Part shown: positions 17,368-26,765 of the stretch, one piece after another | How the letters are laid out: every line of letters begins with the position of its first letter | Position numbering within the stretch: the stretch's first letter is position 1 | NCBI RefSeq assembly: GCF_006716445.1 | Contig: NZ_VFPA01000003.1 | Coordinates: forward strand, 1,240,001 to 1,304,000 | Length of the DNA stretch: 64,000 nucleotides | Source of the DNA: Pseudonocardia kunmingensis | GTDB lineage: Bacteria > Actinomycetota > Actinomycetes > Mycobacteriales > Pseudonocardiaceae | Direction: 5' to 3' | Translations under genes and position numbers: made by a program | The notes under the pieces: generated by a model | What the model saw: the letters and a program-made list of their open reading frames with translations, nothing else | The model's database searches: none | Told to the model about the DNA's origin: nothing

Positions 17368-18817
17368 TCAGGCCGCGGCCCGGGTCCGGCGTGGGAGCAG
17401 GGCGTCCAGGATGGGCTCGGGGTCGAGGCGCTCGCCGAACCAGTTCGGGGTCAGCGTGGTGCGCTCGATCCGCAGCTGGGCCCGGGTGTGCATCTCGATC
17501 AGACTCTCGGCGTTGCCGGTCAACGGTGTCGGGGCGGTGGGGATCAGGGAGCCGTCCGGGCGCCGGAACTGCCACCGGTCGGGCAGCCGGTGGATGCGGT
17601 AGCCGTGGTCATGGATGACGCCGTGATGGTAGGAGCAGACAAGAACCAGGTTGTCGATGTCGGTGCGCCCACCAGCCCACCACGGTGTCGCGTGGTGGGC
17701 GTGGAGGTGGCGGGTGTGGCTGCAGCCGGGGAACTGACAGCGCGCCCCGTCCCGCACGGTCAGCGCCGCGATCTGGGACGGCGTCGCCAGCCGGCGGGAA
17801 CGCCCCAGGTAGAGCCGGTTGCCCGCGCGGTCGTCGAGCAGGGCTTGGACGCGGGCATCACAGGCGAGCCGCTCGGCGGTGGAGGCGGGGAGTTCTGGTC
17901 CGTCGGCGAGGCGGGCGGTGCCGGTGGTGGCGTCGAGGTGCACGATCACCTGGGCCTGCCCGCGCTCCACCACCACATCGTCAGGGCCGCGGGTGATCAG
18001 GGCGTGGAGGGCGTCGGCGCGCCGGGCCGCTACCCGGTCTACCGCCGGGCCCGGTTCCTGCTCGAGCGCCCGCTGCTCCAGGTCCGGCGGCGAGGCTGCC
18101 GGGGAAGCCGTGGCAGGCGAAGCCGTGGCGGTGGCCGGCGCGGGGATGGCCAGGTCAGGGGTGGTCGCGGCGGGGGGCGTCATCTGTGCCTCGATCGCGG
18201 CGATCGGGGCGGCACCGGCGTCGGGAGTGAACCGGCCCCGCAGGACCAGCGACCCGTCGGCGTCCCAATGCCAAGACACGCCCCGCCGGGCCGCGGTGTC
18301 GGCGGGTGGGGTGTGGCTGGCGGCGCACCGCCGCGACGACGGTCTCGACGTGGCTGGCGGTACCGGACAGCGCCAGGTTCAGCAGCACCTGCTCCGCAGT
18401 CTCCGGATCCGCGACAGTCAGGTGGCGCAGGTCGGGGTCGCCTGCCGCGATCGCCGCAGCGATCCTGGTGAGCGCGGCGGTGTCGGTGCCGGTGACCCGG
18501 GTCAACGCCCGCACCTTGGAGTAGGAGATCCGCCCCGCGGCGAATGCCTCGGTGATACGGGGCAGGCGTGGCAGGGCGTGGGCGACCCGGAGGTGGTCGG
18601 TGGCGGTGCGCAGGCTCATCCCGGCCCGCCAGGACAACCAATGCGCACAGGAACGGATCCCGGGCCCGGCCCATCCGTTGCGGTCGTCGAACTCGGCCAA
18701 CACTTTCAGGAACTGGCACAGCGCAGCCGTGATGTGCGCGGCCAGACTGAGCAGTTCCGTTTCCAGATCGCGGATGCTCCTGGCTTCGAGCGGGATGGGG
18801 AGCGCAAGAACCGACAC
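17368..18817 (-). pseudogene. DUF222/13E12-type HNH endonuclease, frameshifted
   Basis: GTG 18817 with GGAGG upstream starts a DUF222 domain (LETELLSLAAHITAAL, GISYSKVRALTRV-like region) that runs to about 18320. There the reading frame changes. The other frame carries on with VSWHWDADGSLVLRGRF and ends in an HNH nuclease domain: CQFPGCSHTRHLHAHHATPW, IDNLVLVCSYHH. Together the two make a full-length, roughly 480-residue family member. One net base change in CAGCCACACCCC (18305-18325 region) explains the break. It may be a real pseudogene, a sequence error or, less likely, a programmed frameshift. Confidence 0.75.
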
Positions 18818-18837
18818 CGGGCACCTCCAGGCGGTGT

Positions 18838-18849
18838 GAACTGGTGTTC
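18838..18849. promoter_or_regulatory. Putative SOS (LexA) box upstream of HNH gene
   Basis: GAACTGGTGTTC has the GAAC-N4-GTTC core of actinobacterial LexA boxes and lies 21 bp upstream of the HNH start. Members of the mycobacterial 13E12 family are known to be LexA-controlled, which supports the call. The flanking bases depart from the full TCGAAC/GTTCGA consensus. Confidence 0.45.
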
Positions 18850-18896
18850 TCCCGTTCAGGATGGCATCGGGGTCTGACAATTCCCGGGCCTCGACC

Positions 18897-18912
18897 GCGT
18901 TCCGCGGAACGC
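18897..18912. promoter_or_regulatory. 16-bp perfect palindrome
   Basis: GCGTTCCGCGGAACGC reads the same on both strands. It lies 80 bp upstream of the HNH start in the divergent spacer and could be a dimeric regulator site. The regulator is unknown. Confidence 0.35.
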
Positions 18913-19193
18913 AACCCGTGCAGGTGCTGACACTGCGACGGTGGGTCGTGCTCGCATGATCGGTGTGAGTCGCACGCAGGATTCTTTCCGTCGCGCTGAT
19001 GTACTTCTCGTGGCCGGGTTCGCCTCCGTGATCATGAGACCGTCGGCGTTCCGCGCTCACGTCTCGCTCACCGCGCACAGGCCGAAACTCCCGCCGGTCC
19101 GCGCCACCGGCGCGGCGGTAGCGCGAGTGGGAGCCCGCAACCGGTGGTAACCACGGGTTCGGAACTCAGCGCTCCTCGAAGGACGTGGTGCGG

Positions 19194-19496
19194 ATGATGA
19201 CGGTGGTCACGCAGGTCAGCCTCAAGCAGGGGCGGGAGCCCGAGTGGGACGCGGCGATGCGGGAGCGGTTGTCGACCGCGCAGGACCGCCCGGGCTGGGT
19301 CGGCGGGCAGCTGCTCATCCCGCTCGACGGGCACAACAGGCGGACGATCATCGGCACCTGGCAGAGCCGCGCGGACTGGGAGTCCTGGCACGAGGACGCC
19401 ACCTTCGCCGAGACCCGCCGCCGGATGGACGGGCTGCAGGAGGGCCGCAGCGAGATGACCTGGTACGAGGTGGTCAGCGAAGGGCGAGCGGGCTGA
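19194..19496 (+). CDS. Antibiotic biosynthesis monooxygenase (ABM)-fold small protein
   Basis: This 100-residue protein has the dimeric alpha-beta barrel pattern of the ABM family: TVVTQVSLKQGREPEWDAAM at the start, PGWVGGQLLIPLD and GTWQSRADWESWHED. Such proteins are cofactor-free oxygenases or ligand binders. AAGGA upstream supports the ATG at 19194; ATG 19197 and GTG 19185 are alternatives. The end overlaps by 23 bp with the convergent LLM gene. Confidence 0.8.
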   Translation: MMTVVTQVSLKQGREPEWDAAMRERLSTAQDRPGWVGGQLLIPLDGHNRRTIIGTWQSRADWESWHEDATFAETRRRMDGLQEGRSEMTWYEVVSEGRAG

Positions 19497-20457
19497 TCAC
19501 CTCGTCGACCAGCGCGGTCAGGCAGTCGGCCACCGCCTCCCGGGGCGGGACGCCGATGTGGACGCGCATGACGATCTCGTCGACGCCCCACCGCTGCACG
19601 TCCTCGTGCACCCGGCGCAGCACCTCGGCGGTGTCGCCGACGTAGGCGTACCGGAGCAGGCGCTCGATGTGCATCGCGCCCGCGGCGTGCAGCTGGCCGT
19701 GCGCGCGGTAGAGGTCCATCTCCGGCCCGAACGTGTCGGCGAACAGGGCGCCCGCCTCGGCGGCCGCGTCCGTGCCGGGACCGCGCACCCACACCGACTT
19801 GATCAGGACCAGCCGGGGAGCCGTCCCGGCCTCGGCGCACTCGGCGCGGTAGCGCTCGACGAGCCCGGAGAGCTGGCGGTCGTTGAACCCGATCGCGAAC
19901 GCGTCGGCGTACCGGGCCGCGCGGCGCACGGCCGGTGCGCTCGTGCCGCCGACCCACAGCGGCGGCGCGGGCTCCTGCGCCGGTGGCGGCACGTAGGTCT
20001 CCCCCGCCCGCCCGTGCGGCCAGTCCTCGCGGTAGAGCCGCAGGAACTCCTCCAGCGCGGCGCCGCGACCGGTCATCGGACGCTCGTGCACAGCGAAGTA
20101 GTCCGGGTGGAAGCCGGCCCCGACCCCGCAGATCAACCGGCCGCCGGAGAGGTGGTCGATCACCGCGAGCCGTTCCAGCAGCGCGACCGGCGGGTACAGC
20201 GGCGGCTGCAGCACGTACGTGCCGAGCCGCACGTGCGACGTGGCCGCCGCCAGCGCCGCGAGCTGTTCCAGCGGGGCGGGCGAGAGGCAGTCGGTGCGCG
20301 CGTGCCGCTCGGCGACGACCACGTGCGCGACCGGCGCGCGGTCGACCATCCGCGCGCACTCCAGGAACCACGCGTGGTACCCGGACAGCTCGCGGCGGCT
20401 CGGCGCGGGCCTGCCGACCGCCCCGGCGTTGGTGTCGAGCATGATCCCGACCTTCAC
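19474..20457 (-). CDS. LLM-class flavin/F420-dependent oxidoreductase
   Basis: This 327-residue TIM-barrel protein is of the luciferase-like family. It has VVVAERHARTDCLSPAPLEQ, VRLGTYVLQPPLYPPVALLE, DHLSGGRLICGVGAGFHPDYF and PPLWVGGTS, all landmarks of the F420- or FMN-using group. GTG 20457 overlaps the stop of the acyl-CoA synthetase by 4 nt, so the two proteins should work in one pathway. The operon context suggests oxidation of a CoA-activated or related acid; the cofactor cannot be proved from sequence. Confidence 0.87.
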   Translation of the reverse strand: MKVGIMLDTNAGAVGRPAPSRRELSGYHAWFLECARMVDRAPVAHVVVAERHARTDCLSPAPLEQLAALAAATSHVRLGTYVLQPPLYPPVALLERLAVIDHLSGGRLICGVGAGFHPDYFAVHERPMTGRGAALEEFLRLYREDWPHGRAGETYVPPPAQEPAPPLWVGGTSAPAVRRAARYADAFAIGFNDRQLSGLVERYRAECAEAGTAPRLVLIKSVWVRGPGTDAAAEAGALFADTFGPEMDLYRAHGQLHAAGAMHIERLLRYAYVGDTAEVLRRVHEDVQRWGVDEIVMRVHIGVPPREAVADCLTALVDEVISPLALR

Positions 20458-22031
20458 CGGGCCCCCAGCTGAAGCGCCCGGTCCCGCAGCCGGAACCGCT
20501 GGATCTTCCGGCCGTTGGCGCCCTCGACGGTCGGCCAGTCGGTGACCAGGTGCAGCGCGGACGGGACCTTGTACCCGGCCAGGTCGCGTCGGCAGTGCTC
20601 GACCAGGTCGTCCGGGCCTGCGGTGGCGTGCGGGCGCAGCTGCACGAACGCGACCGCGGCGTCGCCGCCGTCCGGGGCCGGCACGCCGACCACCTGCGCG
20701 AGCGAAACGTCGGGGTGCCGTTGCAGGTGCTGCTCGATCTCCCCGGGGTCGGTGAGGAAGCCGCGCAGCCGCAGCGAGTCCTTCATCCGCGAGAGGTAGA
20801 CGAACGCGCCGTCGTCGCGGGTGTGGCCCAGGTCCCCGCTGCGGTACCAGCCGTCGGCGAGGAACGCCGCCGCGCTCGCCTCCGGGTTGCCGAGGTAGCC
20901 CGCGGCGACGTTGTAGCCGCGGAACTGCAGCTCGCCCGGCTCGCCGTGGGGCCGGACGGCGCCGGTGCCGGGGTCGGTGGCACGGACCTCGATGTCGCCC
21001 ACCGGGAAGCCGCCGCCCGGGCTGCGCGCCTCCGCGTCCCAGTCCCGCGGCCAGCGTGCGACCAGGGCGAACAGCTCGCTGGCCCCGTAGACGCCGGTGA
21101 TCCGCGCGCCCGCGGTGTCCTCCACCTCGCGCACGAGTGCCGCCCCGCCACCGGAGAAGGCCGCGAACGCCCCCTCGCGCCAGGTGCTCAGGTCCAGGCC
21201 GCGGTCCCGGGCGACGGCGAGCACGTCGCGCAGCATGTTGTCGGCCGCGTGGAAGTGCGTGACGCCGTGCCGGGCGATCGCCTCGGCCGACTCCGCGGCG
21301 TCGAACGCGGCCGGCAGCAGCGTGGTGGCACCGGACGCGAGGGCCGAGAGCGCCGCGTTGAAGCCGAACACCCCGCACAGCGGCAGGGCGCAGAGCGAGA
21401 CCTCGCCGGGCGCCATGTCGAAGGCGACGACGTCGTTGCGGGCGTGCGTGACGATCGCGACCTGCCGGTGCACCGCGAGCTTCGGCACGCCGGTGGACCC
21501 CGAGGTGGCGAACACGGCGGCGGCGTCCTCCGGCCGCGCGTCGTCGGTGAGCCGCGGCGGGTGGTCGATCAGCTCGTTCCACGACAACGCGCCGTCCGGG
21601 GCATCGCCATGACCGACGGCCACCGGCACGAGGTCCGTCGCGAGCCCGGCCTTCGCGCGCGCCTCCGCCAGGATCCCGGCGAAGTCGATCCGCCGGTACC
21701 CGGCGGTCAGGACCAGCACCGACGCGCCCGACACGCGCAGGATGTCGGCGAGCTCCTGCGCCCGGAACCGCGTGTTGACGGCCACGACGACCGCCCCGAG
21801 CCGCGCGACCGCGAACTGGACGGCGAGCCACTCGGGCAGGTTCGGCAGCCACACCGCCACGCGGTCGCCGCGGCCCACACCGAGGGCCGACAGGCCCGTG
21901 GCCGCCCGCCGGGCCAGTTCGTCGAGCGCGGCGAACGTCGTCACCCGCCCCGTCGCCGGGTCCAGGAGCGCGGGCCGGTCACCCCGCCGCTCGACCAGCT
22001 CCGCGAGCAGCCCCGTCAGCGTGTCGCGCAC
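20454..22031 (-). CDS. Acyl-CoA synthetase (AMP-binding, class I adenylate-forming)
   Basis: This is a 525-residue enzyme of the AMP-binding family. The P-loop-like motif AVFATSGSTGVPKLAVH, GVYGASELF, YRSGDLGHTRDDG and the C-terminal catalytic-Lys region EGANGRKIQRF are all present. It should convert a carboxylic acid to its CoA thioester through an acyl-AMP. GTG 22031 has a GGAGGGAGTGGG stretch upstream. It follows the importer genes on the same strand, so it likely activates the imported acid. Relatives include ligases for aromatic and medium-chain acids; the substrate is not identifiable. Confidence 0.92.
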   Translation of the reverse strand: MRDTLTGLLAELVERRGDRPALLDPATGRVTTFAALDELARRAATGLSALGVGRGDRVAVWLPNLPEWLAVQFAVARLGAVVVAVNTRFRAQELADILRVSGASVLVLTAGYRRIDFAGILAEARAKAGLATDLVPVAVGHGDAPDGALSWNELIDHPPRLTDDARPEDAAAVFATSGSTGVPKLAVHRQVAIVTHARNDVVAFDMAPGEVSLCALPLCGVFGFNAALSALASGATTLLPAAFDAAESAEAIARHGVTHFHAADNMLRDVLAVARDRGLDLSTWREGAFAAFSGGGAALVREVEDTAGARITGVYGASELFALVARWPRDWDAEARSPGGGFPVGDIEVRATDPGTGAVRPHGEPGELQFRGYNVAAGYLGNPEASAAAFLADGWYRSGDLGHTRDDGAFVYLSRMKDSLRLRGFLTDPGEIEQHLQRHPDVSLAQVVGVPAPDGGDAAVAFVQLRPHATAGPDDLVEHCRRDLAGYKVPSALHLVTDWPTVEGANGRKIQRFRLRDRALQLGAR

Positions 22032-22080
22032 CCCACTCCCTCCACTCGGTCGGAATGTTCGCTCCGCAAGCTCCGCTCGG

Positions 22081-22776
22081 TCAGAACAGGTCCCACCACT
22101 GCGACCGCCGCCGCAGCGCGGCCGCGTCCTCCTCCGCCGCGATCCGCCCGGCGCGCAGGACGTAGACGCGGTCGGCGATGCGCAGCGCCTGGTCGACGTT
22201 CTGCTCCACCATCAGCACGGACAGGCCGCGCTCAACGACCAGCCGCCCCACCAGGCCCATGACCTGCTCCACGAGCACCGGCGCCAGCCCGAGGGACGGC
22301 TCGTCGAGCAGCAGCAGCCGGGCCTGCGACATCAGCGCCATCCCGAGGCTGAGCATCCGCCGCTCGCCGCCGCTCATCGTCCCGGCGCGCTGGGTGCGCC
22401 GCTCCGCCAGTACCGGCAGCAGCGCGAACACGTCGCGGCGGATCCCCGCGGCCGCATCCGCGGGTGTCGTGAACGCGGCGACCTGCAGGTTCTCCTCCAC
22501 GGTCAGGTCCCGGAACACGAAGTCGTCCTCGAGCACCATGCACAGCCCGCGGCGCACGTTCGCGGCGCTGGAGGAGTTCGTGATCGGACGGCCCAGGAAG
22601 GAGACGGTGCCGCCCCACACCGGCAGCAGGCCCATCGCCGCCTTCAGCGTGGTGGTCTTGCCCGCCCCGTTGTGCCCGACGAGCGTGACGACCTCGCCCT
22701 CACCCACCGACAGCGAGACGTCGAAGACCGCCTCGCGCGCGCCGTAGCCGGTGCGCAGCCGGTCAATCGACAGCAT
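22081..22776 (-). CDS. Branched-chain-type ABC transporter ATPase, LivF-like
   Basis: This 231-residue ATPase has Walker A GHNGAGKTT, signature MSGGERRMLSLGMALM, Walker B LLLDEPSLGLAP and switch-His-type MVEQNVDQAL, typical of LivF. It overlaps the end of the LivM-LivG fusion gene by 14 nt. With that fusion, LivH and the binding protein it completes a hydrophobic-amino-acid-type (HAAT) importer, a family that also carries aromatic and other carboxylates. Confidence 0.94.
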   Translation of the reverse strand: MLSIDRLRTGYGAREAVFDVSLSVGEGEVVTLVGHNGAGKTTTLKAAMGLLPVWGGTVSFLGRPITNSSSAANVRRGLCMVLEDDFVFRDLTVEENLQVAAFTTPADAAAGIRRDVFALLPVLAERRTQRAGTMSGGERRMLSLGMALMSQARLLLLDEPSLGLAPVLVEQVMGLVGRLVVERGLSVLMVEQNVDQALRIADRVYVLRAGRIAAEEDAAALRRRSQWWDLF

Positions 22777-24523
22777 TCTCGCCCTCCTGCCGGCGGTGGG
22801 TCGTGCCGAAGTAGATGCTCGTGAGGTGCTCGTCGGCCATCAGCTCGTCCGGGGAGCCCTCGGCCACGATCCGCCCGGCGTCCATGAAGTAGGCGTGGCT
22901 CGCGAGCGCCCGCACGATCTGCAGGTTGTGCTCGACCACGCAGACGGTCCGCCCGTCCGCCGCGACCTCCCGCACCAGCCGCAGGATCTCCTCGACCCAC
23001 TGCCGGTCGACGCCCGACGCGGGCTCGTCCAGCAGCAGCACGTCGGCCTCCGTCGCCAGGAGCCGGGCCATGGCCAGCAGCTTCTGCTCGGCGAAGGCCA
23101 GCGAGGACGCGAGCTGGTCGGCGCGCCCGGCGAGCCCGACGAACTCCAGGTACCCCATCGCGCGGGCGGTCGTCTCCGCGCGCGTCCGCACCGTGGCGGC
23201 AGGACGGGTGAACAGCGAGACCGCCGTCTCGCCCGGCTGGCCGGGGATCGCGACGGCGACGTTGTCGATCACGCGCAGCCCGCCGAACACCCGCACGTCC
23301 TGGAACGAGCGCGCCAGTCCGAGCCCGGAACGCCGCCAGGACGGAAGTGCGGTGATGTCCCGGCCGTGCAGCTCGACCCGACCCGAGTCGAGCGGGACCG
23401 CCCCGGTGAGCAGGTTGAACAGCGTCGTCTTCCCGGCCCCGTTGGGCCCGACGAGCGCGGTGATCTCGCCGCGGGGCAGCGCGACCGAGAGCCCGTCGGC
23501 CGGGCGCACGCCACCGAAGCTCTTGTGCAGGTCGGTGGCCACGAGAACCGGGCCGTCCCCGCCGTCGGCCGGTTCGGGCGTGCGGGGGCGGGTCGTGGCG
23601 GGCGCGGGGCGCCGACCCGCGGGCCCGGCGCGCCGCACCCACGCCGGCAGCGGGATCCGGGCGTGCTCCGGGACCAGCCCCTGCGGCCGGTAGATCATGA
23701 ACAGCACGAGCAGCAGACCGTAGGCGAACCGCTGGACCAGCCCGGCGACCTGGTTGTCCAGCTCGAACAGCAGCAGCAGCTGCGGAACGCCGACGAGGAT
23801 GAACGCGCCGAGGACCGTACCGAGCAGGTTGCCCGCGCCGCCGAGCACGATCACCGCGATCAGGAAGATCGACTGGTCGAGCGAGAAGCTGATCGGGCTG
23901 ACGAACGCCAGGTAGTGCGCGTACGCCGAGCCCGCCAGCCCGGCCAGCACGCCGGCCAGCAGGAACACCGTCACCTTGTACGCGGTGACGTTCTTGCCGA
24001 TGCTCACCGTCGCGGTCTCGTCCTCGCGCACCGCGCGTAGCACCCGGCCGTAGGGCGAGTGCCCGATCCACAGCGCCAGCCCGAGCCCGAGCACGAAGAT
24101 GATCAGCACGAACGGCATCAGGTCGGCGGGCGAGGGGAACCGGCCCCCGCCGAACGTCTCCGGCCGCGGGATGCCGGAGACGCCGCCGCTGCCGCCGGTG
24201 ACCGCGGTCCATGACGTGTAGACCCCGACGAGCACGAACTGCACGGCCAACGTGAGCAGGATCAGGTACTCGCCGCGGACCCGCAGCGCGGGCCACGCGA
24301 GCAGCGTGTACCCGGCAGCCGTGACGACGACCGACAGGAGCACCGTGAGCGGGAACGGCAGGCCGCCCGCCGTCGCGGTGATCGCGGTCGTGTAGGCCGC
24401 CACCCCGTAGATCGCGCCCTGCGCCATGCTGAGCAGGCCGGTGTAGCCGATCAGGAGGTTCAGCGAGAACCCGAGCACGGAGACGATGAGCGCCGAGTTG
24501 ACGATGTCGAGGTAGAAGTCCAC
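22763..24523 (-). CDS. LivM-LivG fusion: ABC permease joined to ATP-binding domain
   Basis: This is 586 residues. The first 310 or so form a LivM-type permease (LNLLIGYTGLLSMAQGAIYG, RAVREDETATVSIGKN). A Pro/Arg-rich linker leads to a LivG-type ATPase with Walker A GPNGAGKTT, Walker B VLLLDEPASGVD and VVEHNLQIV. The expected LSxGQ signature is replaced by SLAFAEQKLLAMARLLA, still with the right spacing. Fusion of the subunits is known in actinobacteria. It lies between LivH and LivF. Confidence 0.92.
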   Translation of the reverse strand: MDFYLDIVNSALIVSVLGFSLNLLIGYTGLLSMAQGAIYGVAAYTTAITATAGGLPFPLTVLLSVVVTAAGYTLLAWPALRVRGEYLILLTLAVQFVLVGVYTSWTAVTGGSGGVSGIPRPETFGGGRFPSPADLMPFVLIIFVLGLGLALWIGHSPYGRVLRAVREDETATVSIGKNVTAYKVTVFLLAGVLAGLAGSAYAHYLAFVSPISFSLDQSIFLIAVIVLGGAGNLLGTVLGAFILVGVPQLLLLFELDNQVAGLVQRFAYGLLLVLFMIYRPQGLVPEHARIPLPAWVRRAGPAGRRPAPATTRPRTPEPADGGDGPVLVATDLHKSFGGVRPADGLSVALPRGEITALVGPNGAGKTTLFNLLTGAVPLDSGRVELHGRDITALPSWRRSGLGLARSFQDVRVFGGLRVIDNVAVAIPGQPGETAVSLFTRPAATVRTRAETTARAMGYLEFVGLAGRADQLASSLAFAEQKLLAMARLLATEADVLLLDEPASGVDRQWVEEILRLVREVAADGRTVCVVEHNLQIVRALASHAYFMDAGRIVAEGSPDELMADEHLTSIYFGTTHRRQEGENAVD

Positions 24524-24536
24524 CGCGCCGCCCGCC

Positions 24537-25421
24537 TCAGACGGCCCGGCGGGCCAGCAGCCCGCGCGGTCGCACGACCAGCACGGCGAACAGGATCACG
24601 AACGCGACGATGCTCGTGAGGTAGCCGGGCAGCACGATCCCGCCGAGGCTCGTGGCCATGCCGAGCAGCAGCCCGCCGACGACGGCCCCGGGGATGCTGC
24701 CGATCCCACCGATGAACACCGCGATGAAGCCGGACAGCAGCGGTGCCACGCCCATCCCGGGCGTCGCGGTGTCCCGGGCGGCGAACAGCACCCCGCCGAC
24801 CCCGGCCAGCAGCGACCCGAGGAAGAACACCAGCTCGTAGATCAGGATGCGGCTCACCCCGAACGCGTCGGCCAGCACGGCGTTGCTCTCCACGGCGCGC
24901 ACGGCGAGCCCGTACTTGCTGAAGTGCAGGAACGCGGCGACCGCCAGCACGGCGCCCCAGCTGATCACCGCGATGAGGATCTGCAGCCACCCGGTCGCCA
25001 GCGCACCGAACTGCACGCCGCCCGTCGGGGCGCCGGGAAGCGGCCGCGAGTTGGGACCGAACGCGAACTGCACGACCGCCTCACCGGCGATGAGGACGCC
25101 CAGCGCGGCGAGGAACACGTTCAGCGAGCTCGCACCGCGGCGCCGCAGCGGCCGGTAGACCACCAGGTCGGTGGCCACGCCGAAACACCCGGCCACCACC
25201 CCGCCCACGACGATCGCGGCCCAGAACGCCACGCCGGCCTCGGCGACGAGCACACCGGCGTACGCGCCGACCGTGAACGTCAGCGCGTGCGCGAAGTGGA
25301 AGGTGCGCGTGGTGGAGAAGATGATCCCGAAGCTCACCGCCAGCATCGCGTAGAAGCTGCCGACCAGCAGGCCGTCGAAGGCGAGTTGGGGCGCCGCACC
25401 GAAGTTCGCCGCGAGATCCAT
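24537..25421 (-). CDS. Branched-chain-type ABC transporter permease, LivH-like
   Basis: This 294-residue integral membrane protein has the LivH pattern: LLVGSFYAMLAVSFGIIF near the start, RAVESNAVLADAFGVS in the cytoplasmic loop and LLSGFIAVFIGGIGSIPGA. About eight helices are predicted. The ATG at 25421 lies 10 nt after the binding-protein stop. It forms the channel with the LivM half of the next gene. Confidence 0.94.
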   Translation of the reverse strand: MDLAANFGAAPQLAFDGLLVGSFYAMLAVSFGIIFSTTRTFHFAHALTFTVGAYAGVLVAEAGVAFWAAIVVGGVVAGCFGVATDLVVYRPLRRRGASSLNVFLAALGVLIAGEAVVQFAFGPNSRPLPGAPTGGVQFGALATGWLQILIAVISWGAVLAVAAFLHFSKYGLAVRAVESNAVLADAFGVSRILIYELVFFLGSLLAGVGGVLFAARDTATPGMGVAPLLSGFIAVFIGGIGSIPGAVVGGLLLGMATSLGGIVLPGYLTSIVAFVILFAVLVVRPRGLLARRAV

Positions 25422-25431
25422 CGCCGTCCCG

Positions 25432-26643
25432 TCAGCCGCCGGCCGGGACGATCCGGCCGTCGTCGAACGACGCGATCGGCGTGATCCGCCCCGCTCCGTC
25501 GGCCGCGAAGACCGCCGCGGGCTTCTCCACCGTGCCGTCGGGGTTGAACGTCATGGTCTCGCCGTAGACGGTGCCGAACTCGTGGCCCTGCGCGACGGCG
25601 GCGGCCATCTGGTCGGCGAGCACCCCGGGCTGGGTCGGGTCCTGCCCGGCCCGGGTCGCCATCGCGATCAGGTCCGGCAGCACGAACCGCAGCAGGTCGT
25701 AGTAGTTCGCGGCGTAGAACTCCGGGGCGACGCCGAAGCGCTGCTGGTACTCCTGCGCGAACGCCGCCCCCTCCGGGTCGGACGCGGCCGGGTCGAAGCG
25801 GTCGATGATGGCGACGTAGCCCTCCATCGCGGCGCCCGCGACCGCCGCGGCGTCGGGCGTCCACTCGTTCCCGATGATCGGCACCATCATCCCGAGCCGG
25901 CGCGCCTGCTGGATGATGTACCCGACGTCGTTGCCGTAGGAGCCGATCACCAGCAGGTCCGGGTCGGCCGACCGGATCCGCGCGAGCTGCGTGGCGTAGT
26001 CGGTGGCCCCGACCTCGTGCGGCTCCTCGGCCACCACCTGGCAGCCCGCCGTCCGGCAGCCCTCCTTCACCGCCTCGTTGTCCGACGTCCCCGCCGCGTC
26101 GTTCCAGAAGATCGTGGCGACGCGCTGCGCACCGCTCTGCTGGGCGGTCCAGGAGACGAGCGAGGGCAGCAGCTGCTTGCCGAGCATCCGGTTGTTGTAG
26201 AGGTTCGCCACGCCGACGAGGTCGTCGCCGACACCGCCGCCGTTGAGCAGCAGGACGCCCTGGTCCACCGCCATCGGCTGGACGGCGACGGTCGGTGCCG
26301 TGAACGACGACAGCAGCACGGTGGCCCCGTCGACGTTGAGCAGCTTGCGGGCGGCCGACACGGCCGCGTCGACGTTGCCGCTGCGGTGGTCCTCCACCTG
26401 CAGCTCGAAGGTGTGGCCCTCGGCGCCGCCGCCGGCGTTGACCTGGTCGACGGCGACCTGCGAGCCCTTGCTCATCACGTCGCCGTAGAACGAACCCTCG
26501 CCGGTCATGGCGAACAGCGCACCGACCTGCAGCGGTTCCGCTCCGCCACCGGTGCCACCGCCGTCACCGCACCCCGCCAGGACGAGGGCGACCGCGGCAC
26601 CCGCCACCGCCCACCGTGTCCGAGAAGCCCTTCGAGACATCAT
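25432..26643 (-). CDS. ABC transporter substrate-binding lipoprotein (Peripla_BP_6, LivK-like)
   Basis: This 403-residue lipoprotein starts with a twin-Met basic segment and a signal peptide ending in LVLAGC (Cys25). The mature part opens with QVGALFAMTGEGSFYGDVM and has the bilobed receptor pattern with QVEDHRSGNVDAAVSAARKLL. It is the first gene of the leftward import/activation operon, with an AGGAGG site upstream. A TTGACA-type promoter and a palindrome lie upstream. Receptors of this class bind amino acids, aromatic acids or other carboxylates; the ligand here is unknown. Confidence 0.93.
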   Translation of the reverse strand: MMSRRASRTRWAVAGAAVALVLAGCGDGGGTGGGAEPLQVGALFAMTGEGSFYGDVMSKGSQVAVDQVNAGGGAEGHTFELQVEDHRSGNVDAAVSAARKLLNVDGATVLLSSFTAPTVAVQPMAVDQGVLLLNGGGVGDDLVGVANLYNNRMLGKQLLPSLVSWTAQQSGAQRVATIFWNDAAGTSDNEAVKEGCRTAGCQVVAEEPHEVGATDYATQLARIRSADPDLLVIGSYGNDVGYIIQQARRLGMMVPIIGNEWTPDAAAVAGAAMEGYVAIIDRFDPAASDPEGAAFAQEYQQRFGVAPEFYAANYYDLLRFVLPDLIAMATRAGQDPTQPGVLADQMAAAVAQGHEFGTVYGETMTFNPDGTVEKPAAVFAADGAGRITPIASFDDGRIVPAGG

Positions 26644-26686
26644 CGTCAGCCGGCCTCCTGCGCACGCGACCCCGGTGTCGCCGATG

Positions 26687-26716
26687 ACGCTTTCCCCCGC
26701 CCGGCCGCACTGTCAA
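26687..26716 (-). promoter_or_regulatory. Promoter of the leftward import/activation operon
   Basis: On the minus strand TTGACA (26716-26711), an 18-bp spacer and AAGCGT (26692-26687) fit the xAnnnT pattern. The palindrome at 26724-26737 is 7 bp upstream of the -35 box, a typical activator position. Confidence 0.4.
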
Positions 26717-26723
26717 CCTGCCG

Positions 26724-26737
26724 TTTCACCGGTGAAA
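26724..26737. promoter_or_regulatory. IclR-type operator, perfect palindrome TTTCACCGGTGAAA
   Basis: The half sites TTTCA and TGAAA around CCGG are perfectly symmetric. A matching site (TTTCA-N4-TGGAA) is centred exactly 100 bp to the right at 26824-26837. Both lie in the 188-bp divergent region next to an iclR gene. Confidence 0.55.
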
Positions 26738-26765
26738 TGGCGCGCGCTCCTGTGCCCGGCCGTCG

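Larger units (their letters stand above)
18818..19193. other. Gene-free divergent spacer with palindromes
   Basis: This 376-bp spacer separates the HNH gene and the monooxygenase-fold gene. It contains the two palindromes listed separately (18838-18849 and 18897-18912). I see no coding sequence or RNA gene in the remainder. Confidence 0.5.

Noticed and set aside
18300..18330. Programmed ribosomal frameshift in the HNH gene
   Set aside because: No slippery heptamer and no downstream stimulator stem are evident; mutation or sequencing error is simpler.
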